A stretch of DNA of 64,000 bases from Bacteroidaceae bacterium (GTDB taxonomy: Bacteria; Bacteroidota; Bacteroidia; Bacteroidales; Bacteroidaceae): positions 29,836 through 93,835 of the forward strand of contig JAFUWG010000027.1 of the NCBI GenBank assembly GCA_017483605.1, written 5' to 3'. The stretch's first letter is position 1, and each line of letters opens with the position of its first letter. Of this stretch, positions 24,290 to 35,593 are shown one piece after another. The notes below the pieces were generated by a model. The model saw only the letters and a list, made by a program, of their open reading frames with translations. It did not search any database and was not told where the DNA came from. Position numbers and translations under genes: made by a program.

Positions 24290-24314
24290 CATCAGATTTT
24301 AATAAGGAATAGTT

Positions 24315-24893
24315 ATGATTAACGTGATTGACACCGAGATAGAAGGTGTAAAAATTATTGAGCCGAAGTTGTTTGGCGATGCTCGCGGCTACTTTTTTGA
24401 GAGTTTCTCGCAACGGGAGTTCGAAGAAAAGGTATGCAAGACGGTGTTCGTACAAGACAACGAAAGCCAGTCGGTGGCAGGTGTGGTGCGTGGCTTGCAC
24501 TTCCAGAAGCCGCCTTTCACACAGAGCAAGTTGGTGCGTGTGGTGAAGGGTGCGGTGCTGGACGTGGCTGTCGATATCCGCAAGGGAAGTCCCACGTTTG
24601 GCAAGCATGTGTCGGTGGTGCTGACGGCTGACAATCACCGTCAGTTCTTCGTGCCTCGTGGCTTCGCTCATGGTTTTGCCGTGTTGAGCGATGAGGCTGT
24701 TTTCCAATACAAGTGTGACAATTATTATGCTCCGCAGAGTGAGGGTGCCATCGCATGGGACGACCCCGACTTGGGCATTGACTGGCAGGTGCCCAACGAG
24801 AACCGCATCCTTTCTGAAAAGGATGCCCATCATCCTCGGTTGAAGGATGCCGAATTGGTGTTTGACATCAACGTGCCGTTGTATGAAAAGTAA
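24315..24893 (+). CDS. rfbC: dTDP-4-dehydrorhamnose 3,5-epimerase
   Basis: 192 aa. Cupin-fold RmlC: GVVRGLHFQKPPF carries the catalytic His region, VVKGAVLDVAVDIRKGSPTFG and FFVPRGFAHGFAVLSD are family hallmarks, and YKCDNYYAPQSEGAIAWDDPD contains the catalytic Tyr. Makes dTDP-4-dehydro-L-rhamnose for surface polysaccharide. The other rml genes are not in the window. Ends before a long hairpin terminator shared with the GH53 gene. Confidence 0.95.
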   Translation: MINVIDTEIEGVKIIEPKLFGDARGYFFESFSQREFEEKVCKTVFVQDNESQSVAGVVRGLHFQKPPFTQSKLVRVVKGAVLDVAVDIRKGSPTFGKHVSVVLTADNHRQFFVPRGFAHGFAVLSDEAVFQYKCDNYYAPQSEGAIAWDDPDLGIDWQVPNENRILSEKDAHHPRLKDAELVFDINVPLYEK

Positions 24894-24905
24894 AAGAAGG
24901 GAAAA

Positions 24906-24987
24906 GTGAAAAATGAAAAATTTGCTACCGCACTTGTTCGTTATTTTGTTGGCTTACTGCTGCGGTAGCAAATTTTTCACTTTTCAC
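24906..24987. terminator. Long hairpin between rfbC and GH53 genes
   Basis: 27-bp arms at 24906-24932 and 24961-24987 (core AAATTTGCTACCGCA) differ at one position and enclose a 28-nt loop. They sit between convergent genes with T-runs on both sides. Confidence 0.85.
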
Positions 24988-25024
24988 TTTTACTTTTTCA
25001 CTTAAATCTCACTTCTCCCTACTT

Positions 25025-26269
25025 TTACTTTTTCAATATCTTTTTCCCGTCTTTGATGTAAATGCCTGGTGCAGACATGGAGGACACCTGTTGACCGCTC
25101 AGGTTGTAGATGGGTGATGTGCCTTGCCCTGCCACCTTGATGTCATAGATGCCCACCGCCTCTTTTTCGGTGAGGAAGTTCTGAAGTTTCAGAATGCCAG
25201 CGTTGATTTTGTGGGTTTCGTTGTCCCAGAGACCTCGGTTAATCCAGTTCTTCAGCACGGTGAACGTGTTGCCGTTGCCATTCTCTTCGGGAAACCAGTA
25301 GTAGAGACCTGTGACGTTGTTGTGCTTGGCAAGTTCGGTGCAGAGGTCTTCGATGAAGGCTTGCTGTCCTGCTGGGGTGTCAGCCCATGTGCCAGTGGTG
25401 TTGGTCACATCCTTGGTGGGGAACCACTGGTAGTAATAAGCCGTCTCCACAATTTGCACGGGTTTGTCGGGGAAGGAAGACGCCAACCGCGTGAGGGTGG
25501 TGGAGAGTGTTGACAGATAGCCATGCCAGAAGGGGTAGTAGGAAAGCCCGATGATGTCGTAGTCCACTCCATTGTTCTTCATGGTGTTATAGAAATTGAC
25601 GGTGGCGTTGGCATCGCCGCTCCTTTCGACATGAAGGACAATTTTTGCCTCTGGGGTCACTTCACGCACCGCCTTTGCTGCTGAACTCAGAAAATCCGTG
25701 AAGCGTTTCCACGTGCTGGTGGTGGAATTTGAATAGCAGCGGTCGTTGTTGGTTCGCCAAAGCATACCATAACTGACTTCGTTGCCAATCTGCACAAAAT
25801 CGGGGGTGGCATTATTCTCGACCAGATATTCGAGGCAACGCTTTGTGTACCCATACAGGGAGTCTTGCAAAACAGCATTGCTCGTGTTGCTTTTCCATGT
25901 GGATGGAATGGCCTGATTGTCGGGGTCTGCCCATGTGTCGGAATAGTGGAAATCCAGCAGGAAGTCCATCCCTGCCTCTTTGATGCGTTTGCCCAGATTC
26001 TTCACATACTCCAGGTCTTGCACCACTTGCGGGTCTGTTTTGCTGTCGGGTGTCACGAACAGGCGTACACGCATGGAGTTCCACTTACAGGTGTTCTTCA
26101 TGTAGGTGAGCACGTCTGGAATCTTGGTTCCTGCACTTGTGTAGTAAGGCGTATTCGCCTTCTCATACTGTGGCAGCACCGAAATGTCACCACCCAAGTT
26201 GAACGCATTCTGGGCTTGAGCACCCATTGCCATCGTACCCATGATGGCTGCAAATATCAGTTTTTTCAT
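25025..26269 (-). CDS. GH53 arabinogalactan endo-beta-1,4-galactanase
   Basis: 414 aa from MKKLIF, which gives a signal peptide ending AQAQ. GH53 features: MRVRLFVTPDSKTDPQ, DFLLDFHYSDTWADP, acid/base Glu in QIGNEVSYGMLW, nucleophile Glu in VQIVETAYYYQW. Cuts beta-1,4-galactan side chains of pectin. The C-terminus (IYNLSGQQV then GIYIKDGKKILKK) is a tag shared with three other exported proteins here. -7 TAACTTTG at 26315-26322. No SusCD pair specific to galactan is adjacent. Confidence 0.92.
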   Translation of the reverse strand: MKKLIFAAIMGTMAMGAQAQNAFNLGGDISVLPQYEKANTPYYTSAGTKIPDVLTYMKNTCKWNSMRVRLFVTPDSKTDPQVVQDLEYVKNLGKRIKEAGMDFLLDFHYSDTWADPDNQAIPSTWKSNTSNAVLQDSLYGYTKRCLEYLVENNATPDFVQIGNEVSYGMLWRTNNDRCYSNSTTSTWKRFTDFLSSAAKAVREVTPEAKIVLHVERSGDANATVNFYNTMKNNGVDYDIIGLSYYPFWHGYLSTLSTTLTRLASSFPDKPVQIVETAYYYQWFPTKDVTNTTGTWADTPAGQQAFIEDLCTELAKHNNVTGLYYWFPEENGNGNTFTVLKNWINRGLWDNETHKINAGILKLQNFLTEKEAVGIYDIKVAGQGTSPIYNLSGQQVSSMSAPGIYIKDGKKILKK

Positions 26270-26314
26270 TGTTGCTTTTATTATAATATATGTGTCAGTC
26301 AGTAAAATTGGTTG

Positions 26315-26322
26315 CAAAGTTA
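26315..26322 (-). promoter_or_regulatory. -7 promoter element of the GH53 gene
   Basis: Minus-strand TAACTTTG between the regulator stop codon (26334) and the GH53 start (26269), so the galactanase is not simply read through from the regulator. Confidence 0.65.
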
Positions 26323-26333
26323 GAAAAAAATCT

Positions 26334-27959
26334 TCACAGTTCCATCAGTTTTGCCTCAAATTCTTCTTTGGGATAGAGGGATTTGGAGCGGATGCGGGAG
26401 CGGTAGTTGTAGATGGTGGGCATGGAGTAGTCGAGGAACTGGGCGATTTGGGCGGTGTCGGTCACGCCGAGACGGATGAGGGCGAAGATGCGAAGTTCGG
26501 TGTTGAGACGTTCGTGTTTCTTGGGGGTGATGCGGTCTTCGGGACAGAGCAGGGCATTGAAGTTTTCGACAAAATGGGGGTGGATGTCGAGGAAGGCTTC
26601 GTCGAAGTCGCTGTAGAAACGCTGTTGCTCGCTTTCGATGAGGGTGTCGTCCTTGAGTGTCTTCATCAGTTCGGCGTGCTGGTTGTTCTTGGCAAGTTTG
26701 AGGAGCGACTTGCGGAAGTTCTCCAAGTCGGTGATGTACTTGCGGCAACGGTCGAGGAAGAGGGCGATGTATTCCTCCTTCACCTTGTCCATCTGTTGCA
26801 GCATCATGTTCGACTCTTGTAGATTCTCGTTCCTCACGCCCAATTGCTTGTTTGCGACAGTCAATTGCCCGTTTGCCTCTGCCAGTTTCTTTCTGACGAG
26901 GGAGAGTTTATGCATTTGGCTACGCAGATAGAGGGCGACGAGGGCGAGAAGGATGACCAGCAGGCTGAGCCCTAAAAAGAGCATGTGTTCCGTCTTGCGG
27001 GCTTCCCGTTCCTTCTGTTTGTATGCTTTTTCGATGATGGGGAAGATTTCGCTGATTTCCACCGAACGCAATTTGGCGTTGCAGTAGTTGGCATCTTCCA
27101 GACTGCAAAACAGGTAGTTATAAGCCCTCTCGATGTCGCCTCTCTCCATCAGAAGGTTTGCCAGAATGGGCAAGGCGGCGTATTCCGTCACGCCACGTCG
27201 CAGGTCTTCGATGGCAGCGAGGGCGAGATAATGCATCTGCTCTTCGCGGTTGTTCTGAACGCGGCTGGTCTCTGAAAGAATAAAGTAAATGTAGGATTTC
27301 TGTTCGTTTTTTGCCTGACCGATATGTTTGTTCAGCACCGCTTTCACTTCGTTCTCACGGTCGCTTGCCAATAGGTAGTCAGCCTTCACCACGTCGCGGC
27401 TGATTTCGTCCTGCTCGATGTTGATGATGGAGTCGCGATAGAGGTGTGTCTTTTGCAGAAGTTGGCTGGAGAGGGTCGGTGTGTTCCGCATGTAGTCTGC
27501 CATCCATCCGTAGATGGTGCGGCAGACATGGTAGTAGCGAGTACGAGTCGGGGTGTCCATCTGCTCGGGAACCAATGAGTTGACAATGCCCTCGGCATCG
27601 TTGTAGGCACCCATAATCGCCAGTTGTTCGGCACGGTTCAGTTCCACCTGCGTGCTTCGCCCAGTATCTTCTTTCGTTTCGGGCAGGTTGCCCAAGCAAT
27701 CCAGATAGAAAAGGGCGGAATCGGTGCAGAAATGAGAATACTGCTGATACAAGGCTTCGTACACGTGGCTCAGTTTCGTGCCTTGTGTGGTTCTCAGCAT
27801 GACTTTCAGACTGTCGATGCGGTGATGTCGGGGAGTCCGATATTGTTCTTTTTGTTCCACACACTTGTCCAACTCAATCAGCAAGGCATTTAACTCTTGT
27901 GCCTTGGTTGGCAAGAAAAACAGGGATAGGAAGGTGAGGGTAAAGGCGATTTTTTTCAT
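26334..27959 (-). CDS. Membrane-spanning DUF6377 transcriptional regulator, SusR-like
   Basis: 541 aa. Signal peptide, periplasmic helical (TPR-like) sensor region to about residue 320, one transmembrane helix (MLFLGLSLLVILLALVALYL), a coiled coil (VRKKLAEANGQLTVANKQLG), then a cytoplasmic C-terminal domain ending in a helix-turn-helix (RLGVTDTAQIAQFLDYSM followed by PTIYNYRSRIRSK). It is divergent from susA, the position of SusR in Bacteroides thetaiotaomicron, so it probably senses maltose or longer maltooligosaccharides and activates the sus genes. Architecture is seen; the ligand is inferred. Confidence 0.82.
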   Translation of the reverse strand: MKKIAFTLTFLSLFFLPTKAQELNALLIELDKCVEQKEQYRTPRHHRIDSLKVMLRTTQGTKLSHVYEALYQQYSHFCTDSALFYLDCLGNLPETKEDTGRSTQVELNRAEQLAIMGAYNDAEGIVNSLVPEQMDTPTRTRYYHVCRTIYGWMADYMRNTPTLSSQLLQKTHLYRDSIINIEQDEISRDVVKADYLLASDRENEVKAVLNKHIGQAKNEQKSYIYFILSETSRVQNNREEQMHYLALAAIEDLRRGVTEYAALPILANLLMERGDIERAYNYLFCSLEDANYCNAKLRSVEISEIFPIIEKAYKQKEREARKTEHMLFLGLSLLVILLALVALYLRSQMHKLSLVRKKLAEANGQLTVANKQLGVRNENLQESNMMLQQMDKVKEEYIALFLDRCRKYITDLENFRKSLLKLAKNNQHAELMKTLKDDTLIESEQQRFYSDFDEAFLDIHPHFVENFNALLCPEDRITPKKHERLNTELRIFALIRLGVTDTAQIAQFLDYSMPTIYNYRSRIRSKSLYPKEEFEAKLMEL

Positions 27960-27980
27960 GTTCGTTTACTTTTTCTGCGG

Positions 27981-27988
27981 CAAAGGTA
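27981..27988 (-). promoter_or_regulatory. -7 promoter element of the susR-like gene
   Basis: Minus-strand TACCTTTG 21 bp before the ATG at 27959. Together with the susA promoter it defines a 230-bp divergent control region at 27960-28192. Confidence 0.68.
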
Positions 27989-28120
27989 AGAAAATCTTTT
28001 CTAAAAGCATTTACTTTTTTACACTTTTTTATCAATCTTTTTCTTTTGTTATTCAAATAGTTACTTGTTTTTAATATTTATATTTTTATTATAATTCCCT
28101 TTATGCGTTAATATTTGTTG

Positions 28121-28128
28121 TAATTTTG
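28121..28128 (+). promoter_or_regulatory. -7 promoter element of susA
   Basis: TAATTTTG lies 64 bp upstream of ATG 28193. No -33 at ideal spacing is clear, as expected for an activator-dependent promoter. Confidence 0.6.
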
Positions 28129-28192
28129 CAACCGTAATCGGATTTACGATGAAACAAATAGCGATTTACAATCTGTAAAATATCACTAACCT

Positions 28193-30058
28193 ATGAAACG
28201 TACAATCGGACTTGTTATGATTCTTTTCAACCTTTTCGGCTTTCTTGGCTTGAAGGCTGCTACTCCAGTGATTGACCATGTGCATCCCCTCAACTGGTGG
28301 GCAGGGATGGTGAACCCCGGACTGCAAATCATGCTGCATGGCAAGGGCATAGGCGGCTTGGATGTGGAACTGAAGGATGCTCAGGACATCGTGGTGAAAA
28401 ATGTGGTGAAGTTTGACAATAAGAACTACCTTATTATATATGTGGACACGAAGGGTGCTCCTGCTCAGAAGTTTTCCATCGTGCTGAAGGATGGCAAAAA
28501 GGCAGTCAAGACGCTGCCTTACGAACTGAAGCAGCGTGAAGAGCGGAAAATTGACAGTTTCGATGCCAGCGATGTGGTGTATCTGCTGATGCCCGACCGT
28601 TTTGCTACGGGCACAACAGACAAGCAGAAGAAACAGATGTATAAAGGCAAGCGTGAGGACACTTGGGACAGAGGCGTGGACATGGCACGTCATGGTGGTG
28701 ACTTGCGAGGCATGATTCAGCACCTCGACTACTTGCAGGAGTTAGGTGTGACGGCACTTTGGCCCACGCCGACGTTAGAAAATGACATGGATGAGCAGTC
28801 TTATCATGGCTATGCCATCACCAACTATTATGAGACAGATTCTCGTTTCGGAACAAACGACGAATATAAGGAACTTGTGCGTGAGGCACACAATAGGGGG
28901 ATTAAGGTAATTAAAGATATTGTTTTCAATCATTGTGGTGTGCGGAACTTCCTGTTTGCAGACAGACCAGCCGACGATTGGTTCAACTACAACAGCAAGT
29001 TCACACCCACGGGTTATAAGACTGCGGCGGCAGGCGACCCACACGCATCGGGTATTGACCGTGAACAGACCATTGACGGTTGGTTCACGAGTCAAATGCC
29101 TGATGTGAACGGGAAAAACAAACTCTTTGCAGATTACCTGATTCAAGCCTCCATCTGGTGGATTGAGTATGCAGGCATCGACGGGTTCCGGCAGGACACC
29201 TACCCTTATAATGACTTTAACCTGATGAAACGGTGGTGCCACGAGGTTGAAGCGCAATACCCAGGCTTCAACATTGTGGGTGAAACTTGGATTAACAACA
29301 ATGTGGGTGTGAGTTACTGGCAGAAAGACAGCAAGTTATCGGCTCCGCTCAATAGCGAACTGAAGACCGTGATGGACTTCCCGCTCATGTACATTCTGGA
29401 TTCGTTTGGCAACGAAGAAACCGACGAGTGGGACCACGGGCTGGCAAAATTGTATGCTTACATCACGCAAGACATGGTGTATGCCGATGTCAATCATCTG
29501 CTGACCTTCCTTGCCAACCACGACACCGACCGTTTCCAACCGACAAAAGAGAAAGCACAGGATGTGAATCGTTATAAGCAAGCCCTCACGTTGTTGCTTA
29601 CGTTGCGTGGCATTCCGCAGTTGTATGTGGGTGATGAGATTGGTATGTATGCCAACAAGAGCGTGAACGACGGCGCACTTCGTCAGGACTTCCCAGGCGG
29701 CTTCCCCGGCGACAAGAACAATGCTTTCACGGCAAAGGGTAGAACAAACTTGCAGAATGAGTATTTCGACTTCACGAAAAAACTGCTCAACTGGCGTAAA
29801 GGTAATGACACGGTGGCTTTCGGCAAATTGACACACTATGCCATCCGCAACGGTTGTTATGTCTATGCTCGGCAGAAAGACGGAAAGACCGTGACTGTGA
29901 TTGTGAACGGAACCAGCAAGGAGCAGACGCTTGACCTTAGTATCTACCAAGAAGTGATGCCGCAATCGAAAGCATACGACGTGATTTCGGAGAAGAAAGT
30001 GACGCTTGGTAAGAGCCTCAAAGTGCCAAGTCGAGGCATCTATATCTTGAATTTCTAA
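28193..30058 (+). CDS. susA: GH13 neopullulanase/cyclomaltodextrinase, SusA-like
   Basis: 621 aa with signal peptide, an N-terminal immunoglobulin-like domain and a GH13 barrel. Catalytic residues: Asp in GFRQDTYPYND (about 335), Glu in NIVGETWINNN (about 364), Asp in LANHDTDRF (about 443). In the classical system SusA is a periplasmic enzyme that cuts imported maltooligosaccharides. First gene of the sus unit; its own promoter precedes it and a separate one precedes susB. Confidence 0.92.
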   Translation: MKRTIGLVMILFNLFGFLGLKAATPVIDHVHPLNWWAGMVNPGLQIMLHGKGIGGLDVELKDAQDIVVKNVVKFDNKNYLIIYVDTKGAPAQKFSIVLKDGKKAVKTLPYELKQREERKIDSFDASDVVYLLMPDRFATGTTDKQKKQMYKGKREDTWDRGVDMARHGGDLRGMIQHLDYLQELGVTALWPTPTLENDMDEQSYHGYAITNYYETDSRFGTNDEYKELVREAHNRGIKVIKDIVFNHCGVRNFLFADRPADDWFNYNSKFTPTGYKTAAAGDPHASGIDREQTIDGWFTSQMPDVNGKNKLFADYLIQASIWWIEYAGIDGFRQDTYPYNDFNLMKRWCHEVEAQYPGFNIVGETWINNNVGVSYWQKDSKLSAPLNSELKTVMDFPLMYILDSFGNEETDEWDHGLAKLYAYITQDMVYADVNHLLTFLANHDTDRFQPTKEKAQDVNRYKQALTLLLTLRGIPQLYVGDEIGMYANKSVNDGALRQDFPGGFPGDKNNAFTAKGRTNLQNEYFDFTKKLLNWRKGNDTVAFGKLTHYAIRNGCYVYARQKDGKTVTVIVNGTSKEQTLDLSIYQEVMPQSKAYDVISEKKVTLGKSLKVPSRGIYILNF

Positions 30059-30133
30059 GCGTGGAACGAGAGAAAAGTACCGAAAATAGATAAAAAAGTA
30101 CCAATAATATTTGACGAACTCAATAATTTAGTA

Positions 30134-30141
30134 TAAATTTG
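30134..30141 (+). promoter_or_regulatory. -7 promoter element of susB
   Basis: TAAATTTG lies 55 bp upstream of the chosen susB ATG, with TTTG at 30110-30113. It suggests susB-susF are transcribed from a second promoter, as in other sus loci where susA is separate. Confidence 0.65.
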
Positions 30142-30160
30142 CAATTGACAACTAACCTAA

Positions 30161-32371
<2,211 letters not shown>

Positions 32372-32388
32372 TGGTAACAAAAAAGAAT

Positions 32389-32451
32389 CGTACCCGAGGG
32401 GTACACCACGCCGTACCCGAGGGGTACGACACACCGCACCCGAGGGGTACG
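32389..32451. repeat. Palindromic triplet repeat, family B
   Basis: Three near-identical units of CGTACCCGAGGGGTACG centred at 32397, 32420 and 32443, so exactly 23 bp apart. It lies in the 146-bp gap between susB and susC. It could be an attenuator or processing site that sets different levels of susB and susCDEF. Its sequence is unrelated to families A and C; the geometry is identical. Confidence 0.88.
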
Positions 32452-32517
32452 GCAAAATAGAAATGTATTATAACAAACAATATTTATTAATCAAATCAAA
32501 AACCTAAATCCAAAAAC

Positions 32518-35500
32518 ATGAAACAGAAGCTAAATCTGAGATTCTTGATGACCCTGCTCATCGGAGTCTTCGTGTCCGTTTCAGCGTTTGCCCAAAACAT
32601 CACGGTGAAGGGTAACGTCAAGGACACAACTGGTGAACCTGTTTTCAGTGCTGCGGTCAAAGTGAAAGGCACAGGCACTGGATGTGTTACCGACCTCAAT
32701 GGTAATTTTACGCTCTCGGTAGCAAGGAATGCAGTTCTTGAGATTTCCTTCATGGGCTACAAGACTCAGGAGGTGAAGGCTGCTCCTTCGCTCATCGTCA
32801 TTCTGCAGGATGACAACCGTCTTCTCAACGAGCAGATGGTCATCGGTTATGCAAAGGTGAAGAAATCCGACATGACGGGTTCCGTTGCCGCCATCAAGCC
32901 CGACGAAATGTCGAAGGGTATCACGACCAGTGCTCAAGACATGCTCACTGGTAAGATTGCAGGTGTGAGCGTCATTTCAGATGGTGGTACTCCTGGTGGC
33001 GGTGCTTCCATTCGCATTCGTGGTGGCTCTTCACTTTCTGCATCCAACGACCCTCTGATTGTGATTGACGGTCTTGCCATGGATAACAACGGTGTGCAAG
33101 GTCTTGCCAACCCGCTTTCGATGGTGAATCCAGAGGATATCGAGTCGATGTCTGTCTTGAAGGACGCTTCCGCAACGGCCATCTATGGTAGCCGTGCATC
33201 TAACGGTGTGATTATCATCACCACCAAGAAGGGTAAGAAGGGTAGTGCTCCAAAGGTGAACTACAACGGTAATATTTCTATCGCTTCTCCTCGTAAGACA
33301 TACGACCTGCTGTCAGGTAACGAGTTCCGTGCATACGCAGCAACACTCGGTTTCTCTGACGCAGTCCTGGGTACATTGGGCAATGCGAATACCGATTGGC
33401 AGGACGAGGTTTATCGTACCGCCGTTTCAACAGACCATCAGATTTCTGTGGCTGGAGCAACCAAGAATCTTCCTTATCGTGTCAGCGTGGGTTATACGGA
33501 CAACAACGGTATAGCCAAGACTTCAAACTATCAGCGTTTCACGGGCAGTTTGAATCTTTCTCCGACATTCTTGGACGACCATCTTTCTGTGAATTTCAAT
33601 GCGAAGTACATGTACGCTCACAACCGTTATGTGGATGGTGGCGTATTTGGTGCTGCAATTGACCAAGACCCCACTCAGCCTGTTTATGCAGACCAGTACG
33701 CAACAGGTGGTTACTGGCAGATTACAACGGGCGACTTCTCGAAGGCAGGTTGGGCAAATCCTATCACGAACACCAATACTCCTCAGAACCCATACGCATT
33801 GATTAAGAATAAGTATGACCGTGCCAATGTGAACTCACTGATTGGTAACCTCGAAGTGGATTATAAGATTCATGGCTTCGAAGACCTCCGCATTCATGCC
33901 AGTGTGGGTGCTGACTATTCAGAAGGTCGTCAGTTGACAGACATTTCTCCTTATTCTTACAGCAACAACTACTATGGTTGGACAGGTGTAAGCCAGTCTT
34001 ACAAGTACAACCTTCAGGGCAATATCTATGCAGACTACTCTCACAACTTTGATGATGTTCACAATGTGGACTTCATGATTGGTACTGAGGAGCAGCACTT
34101 CAACCGTAAGACTTACAACTACGGGGGGGGTAATTATCTGGGTGAAGTGCTTGTGACAGACGCAAGTGCTTACTATTCTCCAACACTCCGTAGCGAGCAG
34201 GAGCATGAGTACACCAATACGCTTGTTTCTTACTTTGCACGTCTCAATTACAGTCTTCTTGACAAGTATTTGTTGACCGCTACGATTCGTAACGATAATT
34301 CTTCACGTTTTGCCAAGGGACACCGTGCAGGTTGGTTCCCATCAGTTGCTCTTGCATGGAAGATTAACCAAGAGAACTTCTTGAAAGATGTTTCTGCATT
34401 GGATGAGTTGAAACTCCGTCTCAACTGGGGTATCACAGGTCAGCAGAACATCGGTAATGACTTCTACTATCTGCCACGTTATGTAACTTCAGACCAATAT
34501 GCTCGTTATTCACTTGGTCAGGAAACTTACTACACCATTCGTCCAGAAGTGTACAATCCAAACCTGAAGTGGGAGAAGACAGCCACATGGGGTGCAGGTC
34601 TTGACTACAGTTTCTTGAATGGTCGCGTTGAAGGTTCTATCGATTACTATTATCGTAAGACATCAGACTTGATTTCTACTGTTTCTGTAGCGTCTGGTAC
34701 GAACTTCGGAAACTATTTGACCAAGAACATTGGTGACCTTACCAATCATGGTATCGAGTTCAACATCAACGCTCGCCCTGTGGTGACAAAGGATTTCTCT
34801 TGGACTATCAGTTATAACGTGGGCTGGAACAAGAACAAGATTACTCACCTCGAAGGAACAGGTGGTAATGATTACTTCCTCACAGGTAATTCCATCTCTC
34901 CAGGTCTTTCCAACCAAGTGATGGTGAACAAGGTGGGTTATGCTGCCAACTCATTCTATGTATATCAGCAGGTTTATGATGCTGATGGCAACCCCATCGA
35001 AGGACAGTTTGTTGACCGCAACGGCAATGGGCAGATTGACCCAGACGACAAGTATGTTTACAAACATGCGGCAGGCGATGTGCTGATGGGTATGACCAAC
35101 AAGTTCATCTGGAAGAACTGGGACTTCAGTTTCACCATGCGTGCAAGTTTCAACAACTACCTTTACTATGACTTCCTTGCCAACAAGGCTAATGGTTCTA
35201 ACCGCTATGCCAACAGTGCATGGAACAACACAAGTCCTGAGGCTGTGAAACTTGGCTTCGAAGGCAAGACTGACTACTACATGAGCGACTATTTTATTCG
35301 CAATGCTTCTTTCCTCCGTGTGGACAATATCACACTGGGCTACTCTTTCAATGGTCTGGGTGCTACAGGCAAGTACAATGGCATTGGTGGACGTGTTTAC
35401 GTTCTTGTTCAGAACCCATTCGTATTTACGAAGTACAAGGGTCTTGATCCAGAAGTTTCTATGAACCATGCAGGTGTTGACAATGGTATCTATCCACGTC

Positions 35501-35538
35501 CAACCACCTACATGCTGGGTCTGAGTCTGAACTTCTAA
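32518..35538 (+). CDS. susC: SusC-like TonB-dependent outer-membrane porin
   Basis: 1006 aa. Signal peptide ending AFAQ, carboxypeptidase-regulatory-like domain (VKGNVKDTTGEPVFSAAVKV), plug domain with RIRGGSSLSASNDPLIVIDG and IYGSRASNGVIIITTKKG, then a 22-strand barrel ending in LGLSLNF, a proper Phe-terminated outer-membrane signal. Imports starch oligosaccharides with SusD as lid, powered by TonB. Best-supported gene of the locus by context. Confidence 0.96.
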   Translation: MKQKLNLRFLMTLLIGVFVSVSAFAQNITVKGNVKDTTGEPVFSAAVKVKGTGTGCVTDLNGNFTLSVARNAVLEISFMGYKTQEVKAAPSLIVILQDDNRLLNEQMVIGYAKVKKSDMTGSVAAIKPDEMSKGITTSAQDMLTGKIAGVSVISDGGTPGGGASIRIRGGSSLSASNDPLIVIDGLAMDNNGVQGLANPLSMVNPEDIESMSVLKDASATAIYGSRASNGVIIITTKKGKKGSAPKVNYNGNISIASPRKTYDLLSGNEFRAYAATLGFSDAVLGTLGNANTDWQDEVYRTAVSTDHQISVAGATKNLPYRVSVGYTDNNGIAKTSNYQRFTGSLNLSPTFLDDHLSVNFNAKYMYAHNRYVDGGVFGAAIDQDPTQPVYADQYATGGYWQITTGDFSKAGWANPITNTNTPQNPYALIKNKYDRANVNSLIGNLEVDYKIHGFEDLRIHASVGADYSEGRQLTDISPYSYSNNYYGWTGVSQSYKYNLQGNIYADYSHNFDDVHNVDFMIGTEEQHFNRKTYNYGGGNYLGEVLVTDASAYYSPTLRSEQEHEYTNTLVSYFARLNYSLLDKYLLTATIRNDNSSRFAKGHRAGWFPSVALAWKINQENFLKDVSALDELKLRLNWGITGQQNIGNDFYYLPRYVTSDQYARYSLGQETYYTIRPEVYNPNLKWEKTATWGAGLDYSFLNGRVEGSIDYYYRKTSDLISTVSVASGTNFGNYLTKNIGDLTNHGIEFNINARPVVTKDFSWTISYNVGWNKNKITHLEGTGGNDYFLTGNSISPGLSNQVMVNKVGYAANSFYVYQQVYDADGNPIEGQFVDRNGNGQIDPDDKYVYKHAAGDVLMGMTNKFIWKNWDFSFTMRASFNNYLYYDFLANKANGSNRYANSAWNNTSPEAVKLGFEGKTDYYMSDYFIRNASFLRVDNITLGYSFNGLGATGKYNGIGGRVYVLVQNPFVFTKYKGLDPEVSMNHAGVDNGIYPRPTTYMLGLSLNF

Positions 35539-35593
35539 TGTCTTGAATGTTTAAGAATAAGTTGAATACATTATTTAATATATAAAGAACAAT

